Positions 9,118 to 17,492 of a stretch of 51,377 nucleotides of DNA are shown here, in pieces. A program made the translations under genes and the position numbers. The notes below the pieces were generated by a model, which had not been told where the DNA came from, made no database searches, and worked only from the letters and a program-made list of their open reading frames with translations. Origin of the DNA: Prevotella histicola JCM 15637 = DNF00424 (GTDB lineage Bacteria; Bacteroidota; Bacteroidia; Bacteroidales; Bacteroidaceae); the NCBI RefSeq assembly GCF_000613925.1, contig NZ_BAJX01000019.1, positions 1-51,377 of the forward strand, in the 5' to 3' direction. How positions within the stretch are numbered: the first letter of the stretch is position 1; the number at the start of each line of letters is the position of its first letter.

Positions 9118-9499
9118 TCATCCCGTCTCATACCGTCTATAGAAGCATTAAAAGGCACGGGAAAGAAAGAAAAAAGGCTATTATGACTTTCAGAAAATGT
9201 GCATAATAGCAATAGAACAGGGGCAAATGCCTTCGTCTATCCACAACATCAACTATCACGTGGACAGTCGAAAGCATTTGTCCCTATGCTATATATACGC
9301 ATCCCACCTCATATATAACACAAGATGAAACGCTCTTCCAGACATCAGATACCTAAGAATCGAAAGATAACAAACGAAGAAAAGAAGGCATTTACATCCA
9401 CATCACAATGATGGTCAGGGCTTCCATAGACAATCATCAACCTAAGATCGTCAAATGAAATATTTGATTTCCACCAGTGTTTTACTGAAGACAAATCCC
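9118..9499. other. Intergenic stretch with a long imperfect hairpin
   Basis: No gene was recognised. The main structure is the inverted repeat at 9219-9285, described separately. The last bases lead into the promoter of the small gene at 9517/9541. Confidence 0.6.
9219..9285. repeat. 26-base imperfect inverted repeat (long hairpin)
   Basis: The arm at 9219-9244 is complementary to the arm at 9260-9285 at 22 of 26 positions, around a 15-base loop. The best-paired part is CAAATGC with GCATTTG. There is no T run on either side, so it does not look like a simple terminator. Confidence 0.75.
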
Positions 9500-9507
9500 T
9501 ATCTTTG
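9500..9507 (+). promoter_or_regulatory. Promoter -7 box upstream of the small gene
   Basis: TATCTTTG at 9500-9507 matches the Bacteroidota -7 consensus. It lies only 10 bases before the in-frame ATG at 9517, so either the mRNA is almost leaderless or the start is ATG 9541. No good -33 element was seen. Confidence 0.55.
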
Positions 9508-9540
9508 CAGAGAATTATGATGAAAATAGATACAACCAAC

Positions 9541-9765
9541 ATGTGTTCACACCTCCAAAAGAAGCTTTTTGAGGAGGATGGAGTGTATTATCCCGTGTGG
9601 AAAGCAATGCAGAAGGACGGAGAGTTAACAGCCGTTGTGCGCTCCCGACAGTTGCATATCTACAGAAACGGGAAGAAGATAATGGTCCTTGCAGGCAAGG
9701 CAGCACCAAAGATTATTCGTGAAGACAACCTCAGCGAGCTGTTACCAAAGGAACTACTGAGATGA
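9541..9765 (+). CDS. Small protein coupled to a short-chain dehydrogenase
   Basis: The frame from ATG 9541 gives 74 residues; ATG codons at 9517 and 9520 would add up to eight. I prefer 9541 because the -7 box at 9500-9507 would leave almost no leader for 9517. The protein has no signal peptide or membrane segment and is basic, with an apparent small beta-rich core (GVYYPVWKAMQ, RQLHIYRNGKKIMVLAG). I do not recognise a family. Its stop overlaps the start of the next gene (ATGA at 9762-9765), which shows translational coupling to the dehydrogenase and suggests a shared role. Confidence 0.65.
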   Translation: MCSHLQKKLFEEDGVYYPVWKAMQKDGELTAVVRSRQLHIYRNGKKIMVLAGKAAPKIIREDNLSELLPKELLR

Positions 9766-10487
9766 AAAAGGCAATCATCATGGGTGCCAGCAGTGGTATC
9801 GGACACGAGGTGGCACGACTACTTATCAACGAAGGATGGACTGTTGGAGTGGCAGCACGCCGCATTGAGAACTTGACCGCCCTACAGAACAGTGCGCCGG
9901 AGCGGGTCTTTACGGCACAGATAGATGTGACTGAGGAGCATGCAGATGCCTCTCTCTCAGCGTTAATAACACAGATGGACGGAATAGATATCTATCTTCA
10001 CGTAGCGGGAATAGGATGGCAGAACCCATCACTTGAGCCAGAAAAGGAGATAAAAACAATGGAAACCAATGCCACGGGCTTCACAAGAATGGTGGGCGAA
10101 GCCTATCGCTACTTTGCAGAACACGGTGGTGGGCACATCGCTTGTATCACTTCTATAGCTGGAACAAAGGGTCTTGGACCTGCTCCAGCATACAGTGCTA
10201 CGAAGGCTTTGCAGAACACTTACCTACAGGCTTTGGAACAATTATCGCTCACTAAGCACCATAACATTAGGTTTACGGATATCCGTCCGGGCTTTGTTGA
10301 CACTCCTCTACTCTCTGGAACCGCGCACTTCCCAATGCTAATGACTACGGAACATGTGGCAAAAGGCATCATAAAAGCCATCAGACAACGCCGTCACGTA
10401 TGTGTCATCGATACCCGTTGGCGCATCCTTACGTTCCTTTGGAGACATATACCAGACTGGATTTGGAGACATATCCGCCTTGCGTAA
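9762..10487 (+). CDS. Short-chain dehydrogenase/reductase (SDR)
   Basis: The 241-residue protein is a classical SDR using NAD(P)H. The cofactor motif GASSGIG lies at residues 8-14, and the basic AARR after strand 2 suggests NADP(H) preference. NAT is at about residue 107, the catalytic Ser is in ITSIAG near residue 130, and YSATK (Tyr and Lys) is near residues 144-148. The PGFVDTPL segment is also typical. The C terminus is unusual, ending in a Trp/Arg/Ile-rich amphipathic stretch (WRHIPDWIWRHIRLA) that may touch the membrane. The substrate cannot be predicted. The gene is coupled to the small gene before it and is followed by an intrinsic terminator at 10617-10650. Confidence 0.9.
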   Translation: MKKAIIMGASSGIGHEVARLLINEGWTVGVAARRIENLTALQNSAPERVFTAQIDVTEEHADASLSALITQMDGIDIYLHVAGIGWQNPSLEPEKEIKTMETNATGFTRMVGEAYRYFAEHGGGHIACITSIAGTKGLGPAPAYSATKALQNTYLQALEQLSLTKHHNIRFTDIRPGFVDTPLLSGTAHFPMLMTTEHVAKGIIKAIRQRRHVCVIDTRWRILTFLWRHIPDWIWRHIRLA

Positions 10488-10616
10488 GACAGAATGGATA
10501 ACAGACAGAATGATATAAAGATATGTTTTTCCAATGATATGCAAAAGAACAGAAGACAGAATGACATAAGAACATATTTCTTTTAATGACATATCTTCTT
10601 TAATGATATACAAAAA

Positions 10617-10650
10617 CAAAAGGTACAGGTGTCGCTCCTGTACCTTTTTT
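10617..10650 (+). terminator. Intrinsic terminator after the SDR gene
   Basis: AGGTACAGG (10621-10629) pairs with CCTGTACCT (10637-10645) around a 7-base loop. A run of Ts follows to 10650, and As precede the stem. The rest of 10488-10790 holds AT-rich imperfect repeats of an ATGATAT-type motif and no gene. Confidence 0.9.
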
Positions 10651-10790
10651 CTTAATATATCATTATGTATATCACATCTTCTTACATGCCAATACGGATG
10701 CATCCAACCGTATTTTATAAGGAGAAATGTCATTAAAAGGAATATGCCTTTATACCATTCCGCCTGCATATCCCTTCTGAATCTTCAGTC

Positions 10791-11765
10791 TTATTTACTG
10801 GAATGTCCCAACAACACCTCTTTAAAAAACTTCGTTGCAACAGAGACAGGGAGCAGAACGTTCTGTGAGAAGTAGTGGTCAAAGCCCTTCAACAGTACGA
10901 TCTTACCATTGGGATTATCACGAAGATAAAGACTACTGGTGACATATGGTTCAAACTGATCCTCCGTTCCGTGAATGACATACAGCTTTCCTTGATAGCC
11001 TTTGGCTGTCTCGAGGATGTTCAATGTCTGTGCAGTCTTAAGCCATTTACCACCCATTGTGTGTCCCATCACCTCAAATGTTGCTGGGATATTGTTCGGA
11101 TCGAACTTGAAACCAGAGAATTCGCCACGTTGAGCATCGTCCTGAATGGCTACAGCTGGGGCAAAGAGCACAACACTCTTTATCTTGTTCGTCCCTTCTC
11201 TGCCTGCAACCATTGAGGCAATGACACCTCCCATGGAGTGTCCGGCAAGCGAAATGCTACTTACAAAGTCGAGTTTACGAGCATAATTCAGTACCTTTTC
11301 AGCATCAGCCTGCAGGTTATTGAAGTCCATATCAACGATATTTCCCTCACTTTTACCGTGCGAATTGAAGTCGAAGCGCAACGATGCGATACCATTCTCC
11401 TGTAAACTGTCAGCCAAAGCAGCGAAAAGCGTGTTATCCTTGTCGCTTCCCAGTCCGTGCATGATAATGACCAAAGGCACCTTTGCCCCTTGTTTCATCT
11501 CTGGAACCTCCAGTGTAGCAGCCAGCTTTCCCACACTTCCTGGAATCGTCACTTCTGTTTTTCCCGTCCATACATCCTTTTCCATGACTGGTGCAACCGT
11601 TGTCGCTGTCGTCTTCGTGGATGTTGACGTCACTTTCCTCACGGGTTTCGCAACTCTTGCAGTCCTTGTTACAGACTTTTTAACAGGCTTTCTCGTCTGT
11701 CCATAAGCTGATACTGTCAGCAGAAAACAGAACATCAATAGAATCCAACTCTTGCTTTTGTTCAT
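10791..11765 (-). CDS. Secreted alpha/beta hydrolase (serine esterase/peptidase type)
   Basis: The start is taken as ATG at 11765, giving 324 residues, because it places a signal peptide first (MNKSKSWILLMFCFLLTVSAYGQ). An earlier in-frame start would add 11 polar residues. A Lys/Arg/Thr/Val-rich low-complexity linker follows (about residues 24-60), then an alpha/beta hydrolase domain. The oxyanion region is IMHGLGSDKDN, the nucleophile is in GHSMGG, the acid is probably in HGTEDQFEP, and the His is in GFDHYF. Length and motifs match periplasmic S33/CinI-type esterases that cut acyl or feruloyl esters, but the substrate is not evident. A structured leader lies 50-100 bases upstream of the start. 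Confidence 0.85.
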   Translation of the reverse strand: MNKSKSWILLMFCFLLTVSAYGQTRKPVKKSVTRTARVAKPVRKVTSTSTKTTATTVAPVMEKDVWTGKTEVTIPGSVGKLAATLEVPEMKQGAKVPLVIIMHGLGSDKDNTLFAALADSLQENGIASLRFDFNSHGKSEGNIVDMDFNNLQADAEKVLNYARKLDFVSSISLAGHSMGGVIASMVAGREGTNKIKSVVLFAPAVAIQDDAQRGEFSGFKFDPNNIPATFEVMGHTMGGKWLKTAQTLNILETAKGYQGKLYVIHGTEDQFEPYVTSSLYLRDNPNGKIVLLKGFDHYFSQNVLLPVSVATKFFKEVLLGHSSK

Positions 11766-11814
11766 TGTTTTAGTATTTCTTTTGTTGTTAATAACCATTC
11801 ATCACAAAGGAAAA

Positions 11815-11867
11815 TAACCCGTTCTGCAAGACGGAGGAAGCCTTGCTGCTCTCCGTCTGACGGGTTA
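11815..11867 (-). promoter_or_regulatory. Two-tier stem-loop in the hydrolase leader
   Basis: TAACCCGT (11815-11822) pairs with ACGGGTTA (11860-11867). Inside it AGACGGAG (11829-11836) pairs with CTCCGTCT (11851-11858), around a 14-base loop. On the minus strand the 3' arm is followed by TTTTCCTTT, which gives it a weak terminator character. It lies about 50 bases before the hydrolase start codon. Confidence 0.6.
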
Positions 11868-11898
11868 ACTCTTCGTTCCTGAAATCATCTTTACGCCA

Positions 11899-11906
11899 CA
11901 AAGATA
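11899..11906 (-). promoter_or_regulatory. Candidate -7 box for the secreted hydrolase
   Basis: On the minus strand the sequence reads TATCTTTG, the usual Bacteroidota -7 form. The -33 element is not clear. Use of this promoter would give a leader of about 130 bases that includes the stem-loop at 11815-11867. Confidence 0.45.
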
Positions 11907-12132
11907 TACTTTTTATTCTGTATCGCCCCACATTCTCCCTCACTTTCTTTGTGTAATCGAAAACAAAACGGCAAAGCAATAACTGTCATGGCATGCACCC
12001 TCAAGTAGTAATATCCCCCCATCACTTGACAAACAGACCACTTTTAAAAACCTCAACAGCAGCAAGAGGAATATCCATAACCAACCAAGAACAAACCCAT
12101 AGAAAAGCTCTCGCACCTCCCCTTACCACCCC

Positions 12133-12280
12133 CTTTTGTAAGAAAGATTCATAACCGCAAAACAATACATGCCCTTTTGCTATGTAAAAGACGCCCTTTT
12201 GCATTGCAAAACATGCCCTTTTGATGTGTAAAAGGTGCCCTTTTACAACCCAAAAGATGCCCTTTTACAACCCTCTTCAT
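12133..12280 (+). repeat. 22-bp-period dyad array, family 1, copy B, with conserved flank
   Basis: GCCCTTTT starts at 12171, 12193, 12215, 12237 and 12259, exactly 22 bases apart. Each full unit is CTTTT-N7-AAAAG or nearly so (17 nt) plus a 5-nt spacer such as ACGCC. The 7-base centres differ from unit to unit. A 23-base flank at 12133-12155 is identical to 35144-35166 beside copy C, so the whole element, not only the units, is repeated. Confidence 0.85.
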
Positions 12281-12508
12281 AACCTCTTGCATCACAACAA
12301 GTTACAAAGGCGATTTTTAAGCATCATCTTTGAAATCACGAAAAATCGGTTTCTGATTTTGTATTGATATTTCTTAACCACATAATTCCTCACCATAAGG
12401 TTTTCAGTCATGCCCATCATCATTGCTCATCCTCTACGATTGAGATAAGAGACAGTAAGCGGTGCGGAATTATTCAGGCTGAAATTCGCTGATTATCATC
12501 AAAAGATA

Positions 12509-12516
12509 TAACTTTG
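12509..12516 (+). promoter_or_regulatory. Promoter -7 box of the MFS gene
   Basis: TAACTTTG matches TAnnTTTG and lies 23 bases before the ATG at 12540. The -33 element is degenerate. Confidence 0.55.
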
Positions 12517-12539
12517 CATGACGAAAATAAAAAGGACTG

Positions 12540-13744
12540 ATGGAGATAAATAGCAAAACAGAAAACAAGAACATAGAACGGACAGCCTTTGGGATTCTAC
12601 TCACAGTAAGCTTCTGTCACCTCTTAGATGACACCATGCACTCAATGCTTCCTGCGATCTATCCTATGCTGAAAGACGAATTCGGGCTAAGCTTTCTACA
12701 GATAGGTATCATCACATTTGTACTACAAATCACCTCTTCAATCATTCAACCTTTCGTTGGATTATACGCTGATAAGCATCACAGTTGGTGGCAGTTACCT
12801 GTGAGTATGATATTCACGCTTATCGGTATCTTCATGCTTTCCTATGCCAATAGCTTCTATGTCATCCTGCTGTCGGTATCCCTCTTCGGATTAGGCTCTT
12901 CCATTTTCCATCCTCAAGGTTCGCAAGTTGCACAACAAGCATCAGGCGGAAGGAAGGGATTAGCACAGAGTATTTTCCAGGTAGGAGGCAACGGTGGCTT
13001 TGCGTTAGGTCCTCTGTTTGCAGCCCTTATCGTGATACCTGTGGGGCTAAGTGGCGTCCGTTGGTTTGCATTCATTGCCATTCTCTTAGCCATTATACTG
13101 GTATATATAGGAAAATGGCACGTCAAACAGACCAAGAAAGTTCATAAGAAGAGTCGGACACAATGGACCACAGCAAAGACTTACAGCCGTTATCAGATCT
13201 ATGGTTTTGTGTTTATCCTCTTCGTGTTGATGTTCTCTAAGAACTTCTATACAGAGAGTATGACCAGCTATTTCACGTTTTTCCTGATAGAGAAGTTCGG
13301 TATTTCCATTCAATATTCACAGGTTTGTCTGTTTGTTTTCCTGGCTGCAGAGGTTGTCGGGACGCTCCTTGGCGGATGGATTGGTGACCGTTACGGACGT
13401 AAGAATGTGATATGGTTTTCCATTTTCGGTGCTGCCCCCTTCACCATCATGCTCCCCTACATCAGTAGTCTGGCGGGTACCATCCTCCTCTCAGCCTCAT
13501 CGGACTCATCATTGCATCCGCTTTCTCAGCTATTCTCGTCTATGCCACCGACTTAATGCCCAATCATATCGGTACGATAGCAGGTATCTTCTATGGTCTT
13601 TCGTTCGGACTTGGTGGTGTTGGTAGCTCTTTCTTCGGCTGGTTAGCAGACCAAACAAGTATTCTTTTTGTATTTAAGGTCAGCACTTTACTCCCCCTCT
13701 TAGGTATCATTGCACTCTATTTGCCCAAGATGAAGCGCGAATAA
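12540..13744 (+). pseudogene. fsr: Fosmidomycin-resistance-type MFS efflux transporter, frameshifted
   Basis: Two frames join into a 401-residue MFS transporter of the Fsr type. The first helix region (VSFCHLLDDTMHSMLPAIYPMLK), GLSFLQIGIITF, GLGSSIFHP and SGGRKGLAQSIFQVGGN are close to the fosmidomycin-resistance family. The MFS A-like motif GGWIGDRYGRKN follows helix 8. The frame is lost at 13495-13496, where TCAGCCTC should read TCAGCCCTC (Ser-Ala-Leu). With one more C the protein runs on to the last helix and stops at 13744; as written it stops at 13556 and lacks the last two helices. The family exports fosmidomycin and probably other small anions. The break may be a consensus error. Confidence 0.85.
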
Positions 13745-13907
13745 TACGAGGTAAAACCATTCCTTTTGTTCCCGTAACGACCGTCTTTGTCTGCTGATTC
13801 ATAAGTTCCTTACCCTAAGAAACCTACTGAGAGCATTGACAGTAACAGCAAACGAAGAAGGGAAAAGACTTCGTTTCCCAGGCATAGACAATGCATCATA
13901 CAACAAA

Positions 13908-13942
13908 AAGGGCTAAAACCAAAAGAAGGTTTTAGCCCTTTA
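13908..13942. terminator. Bidirectional intrinsic terminator
   Basis: A perfect 14-bp stem (13908-13921 with 13929-13942, core GGGCTAAAACC) has a 7-base loop. A-rich sequence lies on its left and T-rich on its right. It serves the converging MFS gene and the minus-strand utilisation locus. Confidence 0.9.
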
Positions 13943-13976
13943 CATTATATAAGAAGAGAGTGTATGAAAGCAATTC

Positions 13977-15134
13977 TTACTTTAATGGGAATGTGAAATG
14001 CTTCTTATCTTTCCCATTCAGTCCCACATAATCAACGTCCATCTTACCGTTTGCAATGTGACAAAGCAGATAAGTATTATTACTATTGACTAAGTTCGGG
14101 AAGTTAATGATCTCATTTGGTTTCTGGAAACCAAAGGCATGAAGGTGTGCAGAGAGCATCACTGAGACGTTCATCTTGTTCAATTCGGGTACGAAAGTCT
14201 TCTGCATATGATAAGGACCATGCCAGTTCTCAAGTGTAGGAGGCATGTGAGAGAATACCACTAAAGGATATTTACCAATCTTATGTTCCTCACGAAGGCT
14301 GCGCAACCACTTTGTCTGCTCTTCACGATACTGATCATAAGCCACTATACCACTGTATTCAATGTCCTCATCAGGCTTGTCTTCACCCGAATCAATAAAC
14401 AAAAAGTCGATGCCAGCCACGTGTTGCAGTCGGTAATACTTCCCGTTTCGTGTTGGGAAATACCGATAAAGATAATCCGCAAACTGCCCTCTCAGCTCAT
14501 GATTGCCACGGTTGAAGAACAAAGGAGTGTGTGTAGCGAACATCTGAACACACGTATCCAAGTAAGCTTCCATCATGTGTTGCTGACTTCTAAGGCGGTT
14601 TGACATGTCACCATTGAGCAAAACGAAATCGAGTTTATTGAAGTCTATGTTCTTACATAGCTCCTTCATGAACTGAGCACGTTCATGAATATCATTCAAT
14701 ACCAAGAAAGTTATCTCCCGAGGGTGGGCAGGGAAAGTCGTGAAGTCGTAGGGTTTACCTCTCCACACATCGGTACAAGCCACTTTACCAAACGTCACCC
14801 AATCATCGTAACGCCACTCTGCTACCTCCTGAGTGAACACCCGATAACGATACTTTATGTTAGGTTTCAACCCCTCAATATGCACCTTATGCACACTATC
14901 TGTAAGCACTTTGCGCCCTTCAAAGATATCATAATAACGTGTCCGAGCCTTTCCATAGAAATGATCCGACCCTTCTGGAGCCAGTTCAACCCATGATAAT
15001 CCGGGCTTATCTGTTACCCAAACAATGGTAACACTTGTGCTATCCATATCGCAAATCCATGGTCCGTGGGTGATACCTATACCCTTGACGCTGACAGACA
15101 GCAGCAACATTAATGCTAACAATAAATGTTTCAT
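13977..15134 (-). CDS. Exported purple-acid-phosphatase-like metallophosphoesterase
   Basis: The 385-residue product has a short signal peptide (MKHLLLALMLLLSVSVKG). A fibronectin-type-III-like domain typical of purple acid phosphatases follows (about residues 20-120, SVTIVWVTDKPGLSWVEL). The calcineurin-like phosphoesterase domain comes next, with metal-ligand motifs in order: LNDIHE, LLNGDM, FNRGNHE, VFSHMP and SAHLHAFGF (Ala in place of the usual Gly of GHxH). It would hydrolyse phosphate esters in the periplasm or at the surface. It lies 81 bases downstream of GH3 on the same strand and ends at the terminator at 13908-13942. It may therefore be the last gene of the utilisation locus, perhaps removing phosphate from a glycan (inference). 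Confidence 0.85.
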   Translation of the reverse strand: MKHLLLALMLLLSVSVKGIGITHGPWICDMDSTSVTIVWVTDKPGLSWVELAPEGSDHFYGKARTRYYDIFEGRKVLTDSVHKVHIEGLKPNIKYRYRVFTQEVAEWRYDDWVTFGKVACTDVWRGKPYDFTTFPAHPREITFLVLNDIHERAQFMKELCKNIDFNKLDFVLLNGDMSNRLRSQQHMMEAYLDTCVQMFATHTPLFFNRGNHELRGQFADYLYRYFPTRNGKYYRLQHVAGIDFLFIDSGEDKPDEDIEYSGIVAYDQYREEQTKWLRSLREEHKIGKYPLVVFSHMPPTLENWHGPYHMQKTFVPELNKMNVSVMLSAHLHAFGFQKPNEIINFPNLVNSNNTYLLCHIANGKMDVDYVGLNGKDKKHFTFPLK

Positions 15135-15215
15135 GTACTTTGATCTTTATTTTTAAATTGTATTTTAGTCTTTAAAAGATAGTAGAAGTAATACTTTAAG
15201 GAAGCAAGAGCACTG

Positions 15216-17473
15216 CTATTTCTTCCACAGAACCTCCTTTTTCTGCAGCTCTTCACTGTTTTTTCCCACCATAACTTCGAACATTCCAGGTTCAACAATG
15301 TACTGCATGTTGTTATCCCAGAACCCTAAATCACGCACATTGACGGTGAAGACAACATGCTTGGTTTGTCCTTTGGGGATAAAAACCTTCTCAAATCCTT
15401 TCAATTCCTTTACTGGTCGAACCATGGAAGCAACCTTATCAGCAACATAAAGTTGGACTATCTCCTCACCATCATAGCTTCCCGTATTGGTGACATCCAC
15501 TGAAACCTGCAGTGAACCATCAGGATTAAACTGCTGAGGACATTGCATCTCACCGTAAGAGAACGACGTATAACTCAGTCCATAACCAAAAGGATAAAGG
15601 TTTTTGTTAGGAACATCAATGTGACGAACAGTAGAACTGTAAGGCATATCACCTGGTCTGCCAGAGCGTTTATAATTATAATAGTTAGGAATCTGTCCTT
15701 CCGTAAGAGGGAAAGAGGCTGTCAACTTACCGGAAGGGACGGCATCACCAAAGAGAATATCAGCCACTGCGTTGCCACATTGAGTACCTGGGAACCATGC
15801 TTCTACCAATGCATCAGCCTGCTTATCTACCTTTTCCAAACACAAAGGACGCCCACTCATGAGGACAACGACAAGTGGTTTGCCTACTTTTCGGAGTGTA
15901 TCGAGCAACGCTTCCTGCTGTCCCGGCAGACGAAGGATCGCCCTACTGCGTGATTCTCCACTCATTAAAGCCTTCTCACCCACCACTGCTATGATGACAT
16001 CACTCTGCTTTGCTGCCTCAAAAGCTGATGAAAACTCATCTTTAGAAGGAGCTAAGAAGTCACAACCCTGCACATATTGCAGTGAGACATTACTACCAAG
16101 CTTGTTCTTTATACCGTCCAATACAGTCACAACATCGGCATCTTCCCCTCTTGCCTTCCAAGAACCCATTACCTCAGAACGGTTATTTGCCAGAGGACCG
16201 ATGAGTGCAATACGCTTTGTTTGCTTGGAGAGAGGAAGCGTGGCATTATCATTTTTCAACAGAACCATTGAAGAAACTGCAGCTTTTCGGGCTAAATCAA
16301 TCATTGACTGAGAGCGAACTACCTGTCGTTCCCGCTTGTTATCAAGGAAACGATAGGGATCTTCGAACAGTCCTAAGGCATATTTAGCACGTAAGATGCG
16401 CTCAACAGAAGCATCAATGGCTTGTAAATCAACCTTACCACTCCGCACATCTGCCTCTAAACAACGGTTATATAAACCGTCAGTCATGTTCATATCCACC
16501 CCAGCCTTGAATGCCATGAGGGCTGCATCATCATCTGTTTCAGCCACACCATGTGCCTTTAACTCCTGAACTGCATTCCAATCACTCACTACAAAGCCTT
16601 GGAATCCCCACTGATGACGCAACAAATCGGTCATCAACCACCGATTGCCAGTAGCTGGTACACCATTAACACTGTTGAAAGCAGACATGAAAGTCTTCAC
16701 ACCAGCATCCACACAAGCCTTGAAAGGAGGGAGATAAACCTCGGATAAGGTAGATAAAGAAAGGTCTACAGGGGCGTAGTCACGTCCTGCCTGTGGTGCT
16801 CCATATGCTACGAAATGCTTGGCACAGGCATACACAGAGTTAGGTTCTCCTATGTTCCATTGGAACCCTTTCACCCGTGCAGCAGCTATTTTACTTGCCA
16901 GATAGGTGTCTTCTCCTGCCCCTTCAACGATCCTTCCCCATCGAGGATCACGTGCAACGTCCACCATAGGGGCAAAAGTCCAATGGATACCAGAGGCAGA
17001 TGCCTCTATAGCAGCAGCCTTTGCCGTCTCAAACATAAGCCCTAAATCCCACGAACAGGACTCCGCCAGAGGTGTAGGAAGATTGTTTTGTAACCGTGAA
17101 TGACGTCGAAAGCAAACAAAACGGGAATCTTCAACCGTGACAACTGCATGTTTCGTTGCTGCAGTTTCCGAAGATTATCAACCCCACCGACATTCAAAAT
17201 GGATCCAACCATACCCCTTTCGAAGAGCGAATCAGTAAGAGAACCACTCTTAGGACCCGTCAGAAGCTCTCCTCCTACATACTGTGAGAGTTGTCCTATC
17301 TTCTCTGTTAACGTCATTTTCTTCATGAGATTCCTCACAAACAACGTCTCTTTATCTGATGAACGCACAGCCTTCTTCACGGGTTTCTGCGGAGAATCAG
17401 GTGTTATGTCATGGGCATTACCCACCAAAAGGCTACCCATGACAAAGGAAAGAGCTATAATACAACGTTTCAT
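15216..17473 (-). pseudogene. bglX: GH3 beta-glucosidase-like enzyme, frameshifted
   Basis: Two frames give one enzyme of about 752 residues. The 5' part (17473 to about 17079) has a signal peptide and the start of the GH3 barrel (MTLTEKIGQLSQYVGG, FAFDVIHGYKTIF). The rest of the barrel, the nucleophile Asp in FVVSDWNAV, the second domain with ALMSGESRSRA (likely acid/base Glu) and a C-terminal FnIII-like domain follow in the other frame. The frame breaks at 17077-17078 (GG on plus; one more G restores Phe-Pro-Thr-Pro-Leu-Ala-Glu-Ser). The architecture is that of periplasmic BglX, which removes terminal beta-glucose. The gene is 19 bases downstream of GH2, in one operon. Confidence 0.85.
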
Positions 17474-17492
17474 ATACCTTGAGATTGAATGT

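Larger units (their letters stand above)
11766..12539. other. Long intergenic region between divergent hydrolase and MFS genes
   Basis: The 774 bases contain no convincing gene. They hold the structured hydrolase leader (11815-11867), a possible minus-strand -7 box at 11899-11906, the second family 1 repeat array (12171-12280) with a conserved left flank at 12133-12155, and the MFS promoter at 12509-12516. Confidence 0.6.

Noticed and set aside
12022..12204. Minus-strand open frames in the arrays (12022-12204 and 34778-35215) encoding similar MQKG-type peptides
   Set aside because: Their similarity comes entirely from the shared 22-bp repeats and flank; they have no promoter and overlap the repeats.
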